DNA of 5,862 bases, taken from assembly GCA_964542055.1 (NCBI GenBank), contig CAZITB010000145.1:1-5862 (forward strand). The letters run 5' to 3'. Positions 1-5,654 of this stretch are shown here, one piece after another. The stretch comes from CAZITB01 sp964542055 (lineage in GTDB: Bacteria > Planctomycetota > Phycisphaerae > Sedimentisphaerales > CAMDDF01). Position numbers and translations under genes: made by a program. Numbering within the stretch: position 1 is the first letter of the stretch; every line of letters starts with the position of its first letter. The notes beneath the pieces were generated by a model, which was not told the DNA's origin, did no database searches, and saw only the letters and a list, made by a program, of their open reading frames with translations.

Positions 1-6
1 ATATAA

Positions 7-93
7 CGGAGAGGGCGGGATTCGAACCCGCGGTACGGTTGCCCGTACACACCCTTTCCAAGGGTGCTCGATAAGCCACTCCGACACCTCTCC
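7..93 (-). tRNA. tRNA-Ser, anticodon GGA
   Basis: On the minus strand this folds as a class II (long variable arm) tRNA. The acceptor stem pairs GGAGAGG with CCTCTCC, and the discriminator base is G (position 7). The anticodon stem CACCC/GGGTG closes the loop TTGGAAA, which gives anticodon GGA (reads UCC and UCU serine codons). The variable arm is a 6-bp GTACGG/CCGTAC stem capped by GCAA. The T arm is GCGGG-TTCGAAT-CCCGC. The long variable arm and G73 are serine identity features recognised by seryl-tRNA synthetase. The 3' CCA is not encoded: the bases after the discriminator read TTA, so CCA must be added by the nucleotidyltransferase. Confidence 0.97.
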
Positions 94-109
94 AGATGTT
101 AGATTTTGT

Positions 110-137
110 ATTTTAACAGAATTGTCGAGTTTTTCAA
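110..137 (-). promoter_or_regulatory. Probable sigma-70 promoter of the tRNA-Ser gene
   Basis: Read on the minus strand, a -35 box TTGAAA (137-132) is followed by a 16-base spacer and a -10 box TAAAAT (115-110). Initiation about 7 bases further on would leave a leader of roughly 10 bases before the mature tRNA 5' end at 93. Box quality, spacing and position all fit. No experimental start site is known here. Confidence 0.6.
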
Positions 138-311
138 CAGTAATAATTATGATTAGGGATGATCGCGAGCAAAAAAACTAAAGCCAGCATCGAACGGGAA
201 TCCATGTTCTTACTCATGTGCATATACTGGGCAAGAGGTAATTTTTCATTACGACTTTCTTTTTCATTTTGATTACTTTACAAAATTGAAAAAATAGTAT
301 AGTTTAATTGA

Positions 312-410
312 TATTTGTTTTATGACAGGGATGTCGATGCCGATGGTAAAGGAGGCATATCAGCGGGCTGTTTCTATGCAAGAGCTGTATTGAAAGATAA
401 AAATAAATAA
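312..410 (+). pseudogene. Possible decayed 3' end of a gene (unrecognised)
   Basis: An open frame runs from just after a TGA (309-311) to a TAA at 408-410. It has no ATG in frame; only a TTG (315-317) could start it. It encodes about 32 residues, including DVDADGKGGISAG followed by CFYARAVLKDKNK. The D-x-D-x-D-G spacing resembles the calcium-binding loop of EF-hand or dockerin repeats, but one extra glycine breaks the standard loop. The piece ends 8 bases before the DUF2238 start, so it could equally be leader sequence with chance coding appearance. An overlapping frame with an ATG at 322 encodes 23 residues and is no better supported. Treat as a weak remnant candidate only. Confidence 0.15.
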
Positions 411-418
411 GGGATGAA

Positions 419-1030
419 ATGGAAACCAAGAAACTGTTGAAAATCAAAAGCTGGAAGTTTTTTATTTTGAATGTGGTTATTTTAACGGGGTTTACCAGTT
501 TTTATATTGTGCAGGGTAATGCGGAGTTTGTGATATATGCATCGACATTGATTTTTTTGATATATGCTGTTGCGGCGGGTGATAACGTTTACAAGTTTAT
601 GGCGGTTGGAAAGGTGGGGTTTGTGATATGGCTGTTTTTGCATCTGCTTGGCGGTTGTTTGCATATCGACGGGGTACGGCTTTATGATTCGGTTTTTCCC
701 AAGTTGATTGGTGAGCCGTATCATATTTTGCGATATGATCAGTACATGCATGTTTTGTTTTCTTTTATTGTGGCGGTTCTGGTGTTTTCTGTGATCAGGT
801 CGGTTTTTAAGGAAGGGTCGAATAAGGTGATTTTCGGGATGAATTTGATACTGGTGGTGATGGGGGTTGGCGCAGTCAATGAGATAATTGAATTTTCATC
901 GGTGGTTGTGTATGAGTCTTCGGGAGTGGGCGGTTATTACAATAATGCGCTTGACCAGGTTTTTAATTTTACGGGCGCGGTTTTGGGACTGGTTTTTTTG
1001 AAATTCCAAGGTGCACTTAGCAGGGTTTAA
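419..1030 (+). CDS. DUF2238 / YjdF-type integral membrane protein
   Basis: This 203-residue hydrophobic protein has about six predicted membrane segments (roughly residues 14-31, 36-53, 64-81, 109-127, 137-153 and 181-196). It carries the polar pattern I associate with the DUF2238 (YjdF) family: HLLGG (75-79), RYDQYMH (105-111, with D107 and H111), NEIIE (154-158) and DQVFNFTG (179-186). These conserved residues sit in or beside membrane segments, as in VanZ-type proteins. The family's function is not established, and no substrate can be named. The ATG at 419 is preceded by AAGGGA (409-414) at a usable distance; an ATG at 414 is out of frame and opens only a short frame. The gene stands alone on the plus strand and converges on mnmG, overlapping it by four bases. 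Family assignment is fairly secure; biochemical role is unknown. Confidence 0.8.
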   Translation: METKKLLKIKSWKFFILNVVILTGFTSFYIVQGNAEFVIYASTLIFLIYAVAAGDNVYKFMAVGKVGFVIWLFLHLLGGCLHIDGVRLYDSVFPKLIGEPYHILRYDQYMHVLFSFIVAVLVFSVIRSVFKEGSNKVIFGMNLILVVMGVGAVNEIIEFSSVVVYESSGVGGYYNNALDQVFNFTGAVLGLVFLKFQGALSRV

Positions 1031-2859
1031 TCTTTTTTGAGGTATATCTGGAGGACGGTTATGTCGGCGGGGGTTATGCCGGAGATTCGGCTGGCAAGGT
1101 CGAGATTGTGGGGTTTGAACTTTTTGAGTTTTTCTTTTGCTTCGGCGCGGAGGTGGGGGATTTTTGTGTAATCTATTTTTTCGGGCAGTTTTTGCTGGCG
1201 GAGTTTTTTCATGGCGTTGACGGCTTTTTGCTGGCGGACGAGGTAGCCCTGATATTTAATGTCAATTTCGACGGCTTGGCGGACCTGTTCGGGAAATGCG
1301 TTTGGGTCAATCTGATCGGATTGGGAGAGCAGGTCATTGAGGTTTGTTTCTGGGCGTTTGAGGATATTGTAAAGCGGGGTACTGTCTTTTTTGATGCTTT
1401 GGAGTTGGCTGGTTAGGGTTTGTATGTCTTCGATTTTCCGGTTGTATTTTTGCCAGCGGGTTTCATCGACGAGGCCGATTTTTTTGCCGATGGGTGTGAG
1501 GCGGCGGTCGGCGTTGTCGCTTCTTAGCAGCAGGCGGTATTCTGCGCGTGAGGTGAACATTCGGTACGGTTCGTCGATACCGCGGGTTAGCAGGTCGTCG
1601 ATCATTACGCCGATGTATGCCTGGTCGCGGGAGAGAATAAGGGGCGGTTTGTTGTCGAGTTTGCGGACGGCGTTTATTCCGGCGAGGATGCCCTGGCCGG
1701 CGGCTTCTTCGTAGCCTGATGTGCCGTTTACCTGGCCTGCGAGGAAGAGGCCTGAGACTTTTCGGGTTTCGAGATTTATTTTGAGCTGTTCGGGCGGTGC
1801 GAAATCGTATTCGATTGCATAGGCATAGTGGATGATTTTTGCGTTTTCGGTGCCGGGGAGGAGTTTTAGCATTTGCTGCTGGACGTCGCGAGGGACGGAG
1901 GTGCTTATGCCGTTGCAGTAGATTGTTTTGTTTTCGGAATCTTCGGGTTCGAGGAAAACCATGTGGCGGTTTCTGTCGGGGAAACGCTTGATCTTGGTTT
2001 CGATGCTGGGGCAGTAACGGGCGCCGGTGGATTGTATCTGGCCTGAGTAGAGTGGTGCCCTGCCGCTTTCTATGCATTCGGTTAGGAGCTGGTGGATTTG
2101 GGGATTGGTGTATGTTATCCAGCAGGGAAGCTGGGGGCGGTCGATTTTGTCAGCTAGAAAGGAAAATGCTTTGGGGGGGTTGTCGCCGTGTTGAACTTCA
2201 CATTTGTCATAGTCGATTGTTTTTGAGTCGAGCCTTGCGGGGGTTCCGGTTTTTAGTCGCTGGAGTTTTATGCCTGCTTTTTCGAGGGATTGGCTTAGCT
2301 GGTTGCTGGCGGGTTCGTCGCGGCGTCCGCCCTGGAATTTTTCTGTGCCGATGTGCATAAGGCCGCGGAGAAAAGTGCCGGCGGTAATTATTACAGAGGG
2401 GGCGAGAAAGATATTTTCATCGCTGCACTGGACACCGGTTATGGAGTTGTTTTCGGTTAGGATGTCGGTTGCGATGGCTTGGTGGATGTCGAGGTTGGGG
2501 GTTTGGAGGAGGTAATCGCGGACGAAATTTTTGTAGAGGTACATGTCTGCCTGTGCGCGGGGAGACTGGACGGCGGGACCTTTGGATGAATTTAAGGTGC
2601 GGAACTGTATTCCGGTGGCGTCAATTGCCAGGGCCATTATGCCGCCGAGGGCGTCGATTTCGCGGACGATCTGGCCTTTGGCGAGGCCGCCGATTGCGGG
2701 GTTACAGCTCATCTTGGCGATCGTGTCGAGCGAAATTGTTATGAGCAGGGTTTTTGCGCCGAGTTTTGCGGCTGCGTGTGCGGCTTCAGCTCCGGCGTGT
2801 CCGCCGCCTACTACAATACAGTCGTATTTTTTATTGGTTTGAGTCATGCTGAGGGTCAT
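1027..2859 (-). CDS. mnmG: tRNA uridine-5-carboxymethylaminomethyl modification enzyme MnmG (GidA)
   Basis: MnmG is the FAD-dependent partner of the GTPase MnmE. Together they build the cmnm5 or nm5 group on wobble uridine 34 of certain tRNAs, using methylene-tetrahydrofolate and glycine or ammonium. The 610 residues are close to the usual full length. Visible landmarks are the FAD-binding VVGGGHAGAEAA (16-27), MSCNPAIGGLAKG (50-62) with C52, TGTPARLD (204-211), the first GidA signature RYCPSIETKIKRF (281-293) with C283, the second signature starting AGQVNGTSGYEEAAGQG (375-391), and the C-terminal YQGYLVRQ (536-543) of the MnmE/tRNA-binding helical domain. C52 and C283 correspond to the two functionally important cysteines of the E. 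coli enzyme. The start is uncertain: ATG at 2859 or ATG at 2847 (residue 5). The second gives a more typical N-terminus, and neither has a Shine-Dalgarno sequence. It overlaps the upstream transglutaminase-like gene by 29 or 17 bases. mnmE is not in the window. Confidence 0.98.
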   Translation of the reverse strand: MTLSMTQTNKKYDCIVVGGGHAGAEAAHAAAKLGAKTLLITISLDTIAKMSCNPAIGGLAKGQIVREIDALGGIMALAIDATGIQFRTLNSSKGPAVQSPRAQADMYLYKNFVRDYLLQTPNLDIHQAIATDILTENNSITGVQCSDENIFLAPSVIITAGTFLRGLMHIGTEKFQGGRRDEPASNQLSQSLEKAGIKLQRLKTGTPARLDSKTIDYDKCEVQHGDNPPKAFSFLADKIDRPQLPCWITYTNPQIHQLLTECIESGRAPLYSGQIQSTGARYCPSIETKIKRFPDRNRHMVFLEPEDSENKTIYCNGISTSVPRDVQQQMLKLLPGTENAKIIHYAYAIEYDFAPPEQLKINLETRKVSGLFLAGQVNGTSGYEEAAGQGILAGINAVRKLDNKPPLILSRDQAYIGVMIDDLLTRGIDEPYRMFTSRAEYRLLLRSDNADRRLTPIGKKIGLVDETRWQKYNRKIEDIQTLTSQLQSIKKDSTPLYNILKRPETNLNDLLSQSDQIDPNAFPEQVRQAVEIDIKYQGYLVRQQKAVNAMKKLRQQKLPEKIDYTKIPHLRAEAKEKLKKFKPHNLDLASRISGITPADITVLQIYLKKD

Positions 2860-4309
2860 GGTTTATGGTTAGCGATTTTATTTCGAAGTTGTTGAAGACG
2901 GCGACCATGTCGAGAAAGTCTGCTGGTGAGCCGTTTGAGATGTGTATGGCGATATGGGTGGGGGTGAATCCGTTTGAGTTTGTGGCCCGGGTTGCGTCGA
3001 GATTGATCCATTTGCCGTCGATGTAAGCGGCGGTCCATGCATGGGGGCCGAAGATGTTTTGGGCCTGGATGAATGAGTCGGCGTAGATCATCCCGGTGAC
3101 AATCTGGGCGGGGATGCCTGTCGCGCGGCAAAGTGCGGCGGTGAGTACGGCGTGTTCGGTGCAGTCGCCCTGGGCTGATTTGAGGACTTCCGATGCGGAT
3201 GCGTATCCTACGGAAAGGTCTTTTTTGGAAATGTGGGAATTTACAAATTTTACAATCTGCAAAGCGGCGGTGTAAGGGTCTGTTTGATCGCCAACTATTT
3301 GTTTTGCGGTTTTGATGATTTGGGGATCGTCAGATTCGATGTACATGTTAGGTTTTAAGGCAGCAAGCGCTTCGGGGCTTGAACCTTTATAGGGAATTGG
3401 CTGGTTGGATTCGGGGGTTTGCTGGCGATTTACGGTTAGCTGGAATTTTCCGGGTGAGATTTCTTTTACGGTTTGGGAGTTTGTTTCGGGGAAGAATATC
3501 TCGTTGGTGTCTTTGGCATGGATGGTGTAAGTTATTGATTTTACTTTTTCTAGATTGTCTATTTTAACAGGCGAGACGATCATGGTTTCGAGGATGTTGA
3601 ACTGGTCGGCGGGCGAAAGTGCGTAGGCTTTTTCACATGCGATTATTTCCATGTTGATGCCGGCGACGGGCAGGGTCATTTTGAGGGGTATTCCGTCCGA
3701 ATTAAGATACGCGGTGGAGTTAATGGGGATCATGGCTTGCATGGATGATTTGGCTTGGGTGAGTTCGACGAATCGGCCGAGTAGGTCAACGGTTTTTTTG
3801 GGCCCGATAGTTACCTGGGTTTCTACAGGTATCAGCAGTGAAGGGGAAAAGATTTTTGCGGTGTAAGCTGTGCCGGGTTCGAAGCCTTTTTTTATGGTCA
3901 GGAGCCGGGCAGCTTCGGACATTATGGCATCTTTGGGGAAATCTATTGTTTGCTTTGCGGTTTTGCCGTTGTTTTCTATTGTAAGCTGGGCGGTGCCGTT
4001 GGGATTGATTTTGCCTTTTATGATTTTCGGGCCTGTTCCGAAATTTTCGGTTGATTCGAAGGCGAGCGGTTTACCGTCGGGGGTTTCGTAAGATGTTTCG
4101 GTGGTGGAAATATTCAGGGTGAAGTCGCCGCGTTTGATGGTGAAGTTGGTCTGTTCGGATGTAATGACCATGTCCGGTTTGGCGGTTCGTGTGTGGATAG
4201 AATAGCCGACTTTTGCACCGTTCATAAACAGCGCATAGTATTGGGTTTGGGCCTGGGCTGCGGCAAATGAGCAAATTGCAAGTGTGTATAAAGTGATTAG
4301 TTTTTTCAT
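2831..4309 (-). CDS. Exported transglutaminase-like (papain-fold) protein
   Basis: This 492-residue protein begins with a short Sec-type signal peptide: MKK, a hydrophobic run over about 4-18, and an AQA-like cleavage site near residue 20. It should therefore act outside the cytoplasm. Residues about 21-310 form a beta-rich region I do not recognise. Residues about 320-480 carry a transglutaminase-like domain with the triad in order: C383 in QGDCTEHAVLTAALCRA, H423 in GPHAWT and D438 in WINLDAT. The phrase RATGIPAQIVTGM (395-407) is typical of this superfamily. Bacterial members act as proteases, peptidases or transferases, so the true reaction cannot be told from sequence. The ATG at 4307-4309 has no Shine-Dalgarno sequence; CACCT precedes it instead. 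It is first in a two-gene minus-strand unit with mnmG, whose start lies inside its last codons. A functional link to MnmG is not evident. Confidence 0.88.
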   Translation of the reverse strand: MKKLITLYTLAICSFAAAQAQTQYYALFMNGAKVGYSIHTRTAKPDMVITSEQTNFTIKRGDFTLNISTTETSYETPDGKPLAFESTENFGTGPKIIKGKINPNGTAQLTIENNGKTAKQTIDFPKDAIMSEAARLLTIKKGFEPGTAYTAKIFSPSLLIPVETQVTIGPKKTVDLLGRFVELTQAKSSMQAMIPINSTAYLNSDGIPLKMTLPVAGINMEIIACEKAYALSPADQFNILETMIVSPVKIDNLEKVKSITYTIHAKDTNEIFFPETNSQTVKEISPGKFQLTVNRQQTPESNQPIPYKGSSPEALAALKPNMYIESDDPQIIKTAKQIVGDQTDPYTAALQIVKFVNSHISKKDLSVGYASASEVLKSAQGDCTEHAVLTAALCRATGIPAQIVTGMIYADSFIQAQNIFGPHAWTAAYIDGKWINLDATRATNSNGFTPTHIAIHISNGSPADFLDMVAVFNNFEIKSLTINHDPQHDSNQ

Positions 4310-4402
4310 AGGTGATTATTTTAGCGTTTAAAATTTATTTTGCACGAATTTTATGGTCACGATTATGTTATGGGGTTAGAATGTAAGTGGTAGAAAATTG
4401 TC

Positions 4403-4417
4403 GCAAAATGGTTTTGC
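4403..4417. repeat. Short perfect inverted repeat in the divergent spacer
   Basis: GCAAAA (4403-4408) and TTTTGC (4412-4417) are perfect inverted copies separated by TGG. It lies in the 187-base spacer between the divergent transglutaminase-like and VanZ-like genes, about 30 bases upstream of a TATAAT box. The placement would suit a small operator, but the arms are short enough to arise by chance in AT-rich DNA. Confidence 0.3.
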
Positions 4418-4446
4418 AGTTAAGGCGGGTGTGTTTTTTTACGATG

Positions 4447-4452
4447 TATAAT
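4447..4452 (+). promoter_or_regulatory. Candidate -10 box for the VanZ-like gene
   Basis: A perfect TATAAT lies 45 bases upstream of the ATG at 4497, directly preceded by TG. There is no good -35 box at 16-18 bases; the nearest likely hexamer, TTGCAG (4414-4419), is 27 bases away and too far. A start near 4459 would give a leader of about 38 bases. No clear promoter was found for the divergent transglutaminase-like gene in the same spacer. Confidence 0.35.
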
Positions 4453-4496
4453 TCATTAGAACGTGAAAAGCTATTTAAACTCTTCTATGGATATTT

Positions 4497-5252
4497 ATGG
4501 GTCTGATTTTAAGGCATAAACTTGCAATTATCGGTCTTGTTTTTTATTGGCCGTTTATTTTTATTTTGACGCATATTCCTGTTCCGGGGATGGTTCGTAC
4601 GGCCCAGGTTAGCGATAAAATGATGCATTTTCTTGCTTATATGGTGTTGACATTTTTTTTGTGGGTGGCAATTTCTCCTCTGAAGAAAGTTAACTGGCTG
4701 AGTTGGTCTGCGTGGATAACTGTTGGAATTGCCTTGCTTTACGGCGGGCTGGATGAATATTTTCAGGGTTTTGTGGGTCGAAATACGAGCTTGACCGATT
4801 TTGCGGCAAATGCTTCTGGAGTGCTGGTGTGTATGGTGATTTTGACTTTTTTCAATTTGTGGCCAAGCGGGTTGATTATAAGCGGGCTTTTGGTTTATCT
4901 TTTGCCGAATTTTACGACCGGTAATATGTTCGCTCAGAATGCCGTGATCGGTAGTTTGTATCATTTTTTGGGTTTCGCGGGTTTTACAATGGTTTGGATA
5001 CAGTTTATCGACAGGTATATGCCGATGCGTGAGGTTGATTTTAAATGGCCGCTGGCGGCTTTGATTTTGCCGATGGTGCTGTTGGCGTTGGTTAAAGTTA
5101 CTACGGTTTTGCTAGGTAAAGATATTTGGATGGTGGATATTGTTACGGCTGTTATAGCAATTATTTTAACTGTTGGTGTTTCATGGCCTGCGGGTATTTT
5201 CCGGCATAAAGTTTCGCAGGGTCGCAATGATAATACTGCTTACAAGTGGTAG
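4497..5252 (+). CDS. VanZ-like integral membrane protein with extra C-terminal membrane domain
   Basis: This 251-residue, very hydrophobic protein has about eight possible membrane segments. The N-terminal 120 residues fit the VanZ-like family: THIP (25-28), SDKMMH (39-44), Y48, GGLDEYFQ (83-90), R95 and DFAANASG (101-108). VanZ is known for low-level teicoplanin resistance in enterococci, but most relatives have no known function, and nothing here points to resistance. After about residue 122 there are some four more membrane segments (roughly 124-140, 150-170, 185-203 and 210-230) and a short polar tail, beyond the usual single VanZ-like domain. The ATG at 4497 is the only reasonable start, since an in-frame TAA lies at 4476-4478. 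It lacks a Shine-Dalgarno sequence. The stop (5250-5252) directly abuts the acpS stop. Confidence 0.82.
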   Translation: MGLILRHKLAIIGLVFYWPFIFILTHIPVPGMVRTAQVSDKMMHFLAYMVLTFFLWVAISPLKKVNWLSWSAWITVGIALLYGGLDEYFQGFVGRNTSLTDFAANASGVLVCMVILTFFNLWPSGLIISGLLVYLLPNFTTGNMFAQNAVIGSLYHFLGFAGFTMVWIQFIDRYMPMREVDFKWPLAALILPMVLLALVKVTTVLLGKDIWMVDIVTAVIAIILTVGVSWPAGIFRHKVSQGRNDNTAYKW

Positions 5253-5642
5253 TTAAGGCTGGGCTAGAGCGACAGCGGAGGCGATGACAAAATTTGAGGT
5301 GTGGGTGATCGAGATGCTGACCTGTGAGATTTTCATTTGGTCGGCGATTTTTTTTACTTCGCCTGAGAGGGTTACCTGGGGTTTTCCGTAAAAATCGTTC
5401 ACTACCTGGATGTCGGTCCATGCTATTTTTCCCCGCCAGCCGGTGCCGATCAATTTGAGGACGGCTTCTTTGCAGGCAAACCTGCCGGCGAGTTTTTCGG
5501 TTTGGTTTTTCGATTTTCCTGCGTTTTCCTGTTCGGCGGGAGTGAAAACGCGGTCGAGGAATCTTTGGCCGTGGCGGTCAATCATCTGTTTTATCCTGGG
5601 CAGGTCCACCAGGTCAATACCATGTGCGATTATCTGGCTCAA
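5253..5642 (-). CDS. acpS: Holo-[acyl-carrier-protein] synthase
   Basis: AcpS transfers 4'-phosphopantetheine from coenzyme A to the conserved serine of apo-ACP, making ACP active for fatty acid synthesis in the cytoplasm. The 129 residues match the normal size. Family landmarks are GIDLVD (8-13), with D10 as the expected magnesium ligand; FTPAEQ (33-38); LAGRFACKEAVLK (51-63), with K58 and E59 at the active site; GTGWRGKIAWTDIQV (66-80); and SISITHTSNFVIASAVA near the end. The start is TTG (5642-5640): no in-frame ATG is available before GIDLVD, and TAAGGA sits 6 bases upstream. The gene follows the partial upstream gene after a 9-base gap, so the two are probably co-transcribed and translationally coupled. 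The GTGWRGKIAWTDI stretch resembles planctomycete AcpS, from memory of that family. Confidence 0.97.
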   Translation of the reverse strand: MSQIIAHGIDLVDLPRIKQMIDRHGQRFLDRVFTPAEQENAGKSKNQTEKLAGRFACKEAVLKLIGTGWRGKIAWTDIQVVNDFYGKPQVTLSGEVKKIADQMKISQVSISITHTSNFVIASAVALAQP

Positions 5643-5648
5643 GTGAGT

Positions 5649-5654
5649 TCCTTA
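5649..5654 (-). promoter_or_regulatory. acpS: Ribosome binding site that fixes the acpS TTG start
   Basis: On the minus strand TAAGGA (5654-5649) lies 6 bases upstream of the TTG at 5642. Its TAA is also the stop codon of the upstream gene, so termination and reinitiation would occur almost at one place. It is one of the clearest Shine-Dalgarno sequences in the window and supports TTG as the acpS start. Confidence 0.65.

Larger units (their letters stand above)
94..418. other. Gene-poor spacer between tRNA-Ser and the DUF2238 gene
   Basis: This 325-base stretch holds the tRNA promoter (110-137), an AT-rich core (about 235-320) and only very short reading frames. One plus-strand frame (159-272) starts with ATG and encodes 37 residues beginning MIASKKTKASIERESMF; it has AGGG directly against the ATG, too close for a normal ribosome site. 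A second piece in the same frame, open from 312 to the TAA at 408-410, reads like the tail of a protein. A possible weak promoter for the downstream gene is TTTACA (277-282) with TATAGT (298-303), but its 15-base spacer is short. Base composition differs from the rest of the window: G and C are about equal at 181-240 and C exceeds G at 241-300, whereas G dominates elsewhere. I see no tRNA, riboswitch, terminator or repeat in it. Confidence 0.6.

Noticed and set aside
159..272. 37-residue frame as a YgbA (nitrous-oxide-stimulated promoter) family gene
   Set aside because: The residue spacing is off by one, the cysteine and histidines of the family are missing, and the frame stops long before the conserved C-terminal part.
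1005..1037. T-run (CTTTTTT) after the DUF2238 stop, with GTGCAC upstream, as an intrinsic terminator
   Set aside because: The palindrome around GTGCAC has no proper loop and is not adjacent to the T-run. The Ts also encode the mnmG C-terminal lysines.
1463..2077. Long open frame (204 codons) on the minus strand inside mnmG
   Set aside because: It is a different frame of mnmG, very rich in Arg, Pro and His, with no recognisable domain. MnmG explains the DNA fully.
1108..2842. Several plus-strand open frames of 80-107 codons opposite mnmG
   Set aside because: They are antisense shadows with skewed composition (W, R, G or F rich), no motifs and no ribosome sites.
4414..4452. TTGCAG with TATAAT as a complete sigma-70 promoter
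   Set aside because: The spacer is 27 bases, far beyond the normal 16-18, so only the -10 box was kept as a weak candidate.
4497..5252. VanZ-like gene as an antibiotic resistance determinant
   Set aside because: VanZ-like proteins are widespread and mostly not resistance factors, and no van ligase, dehydrogenase, peptidase or regulator genes are nearby.
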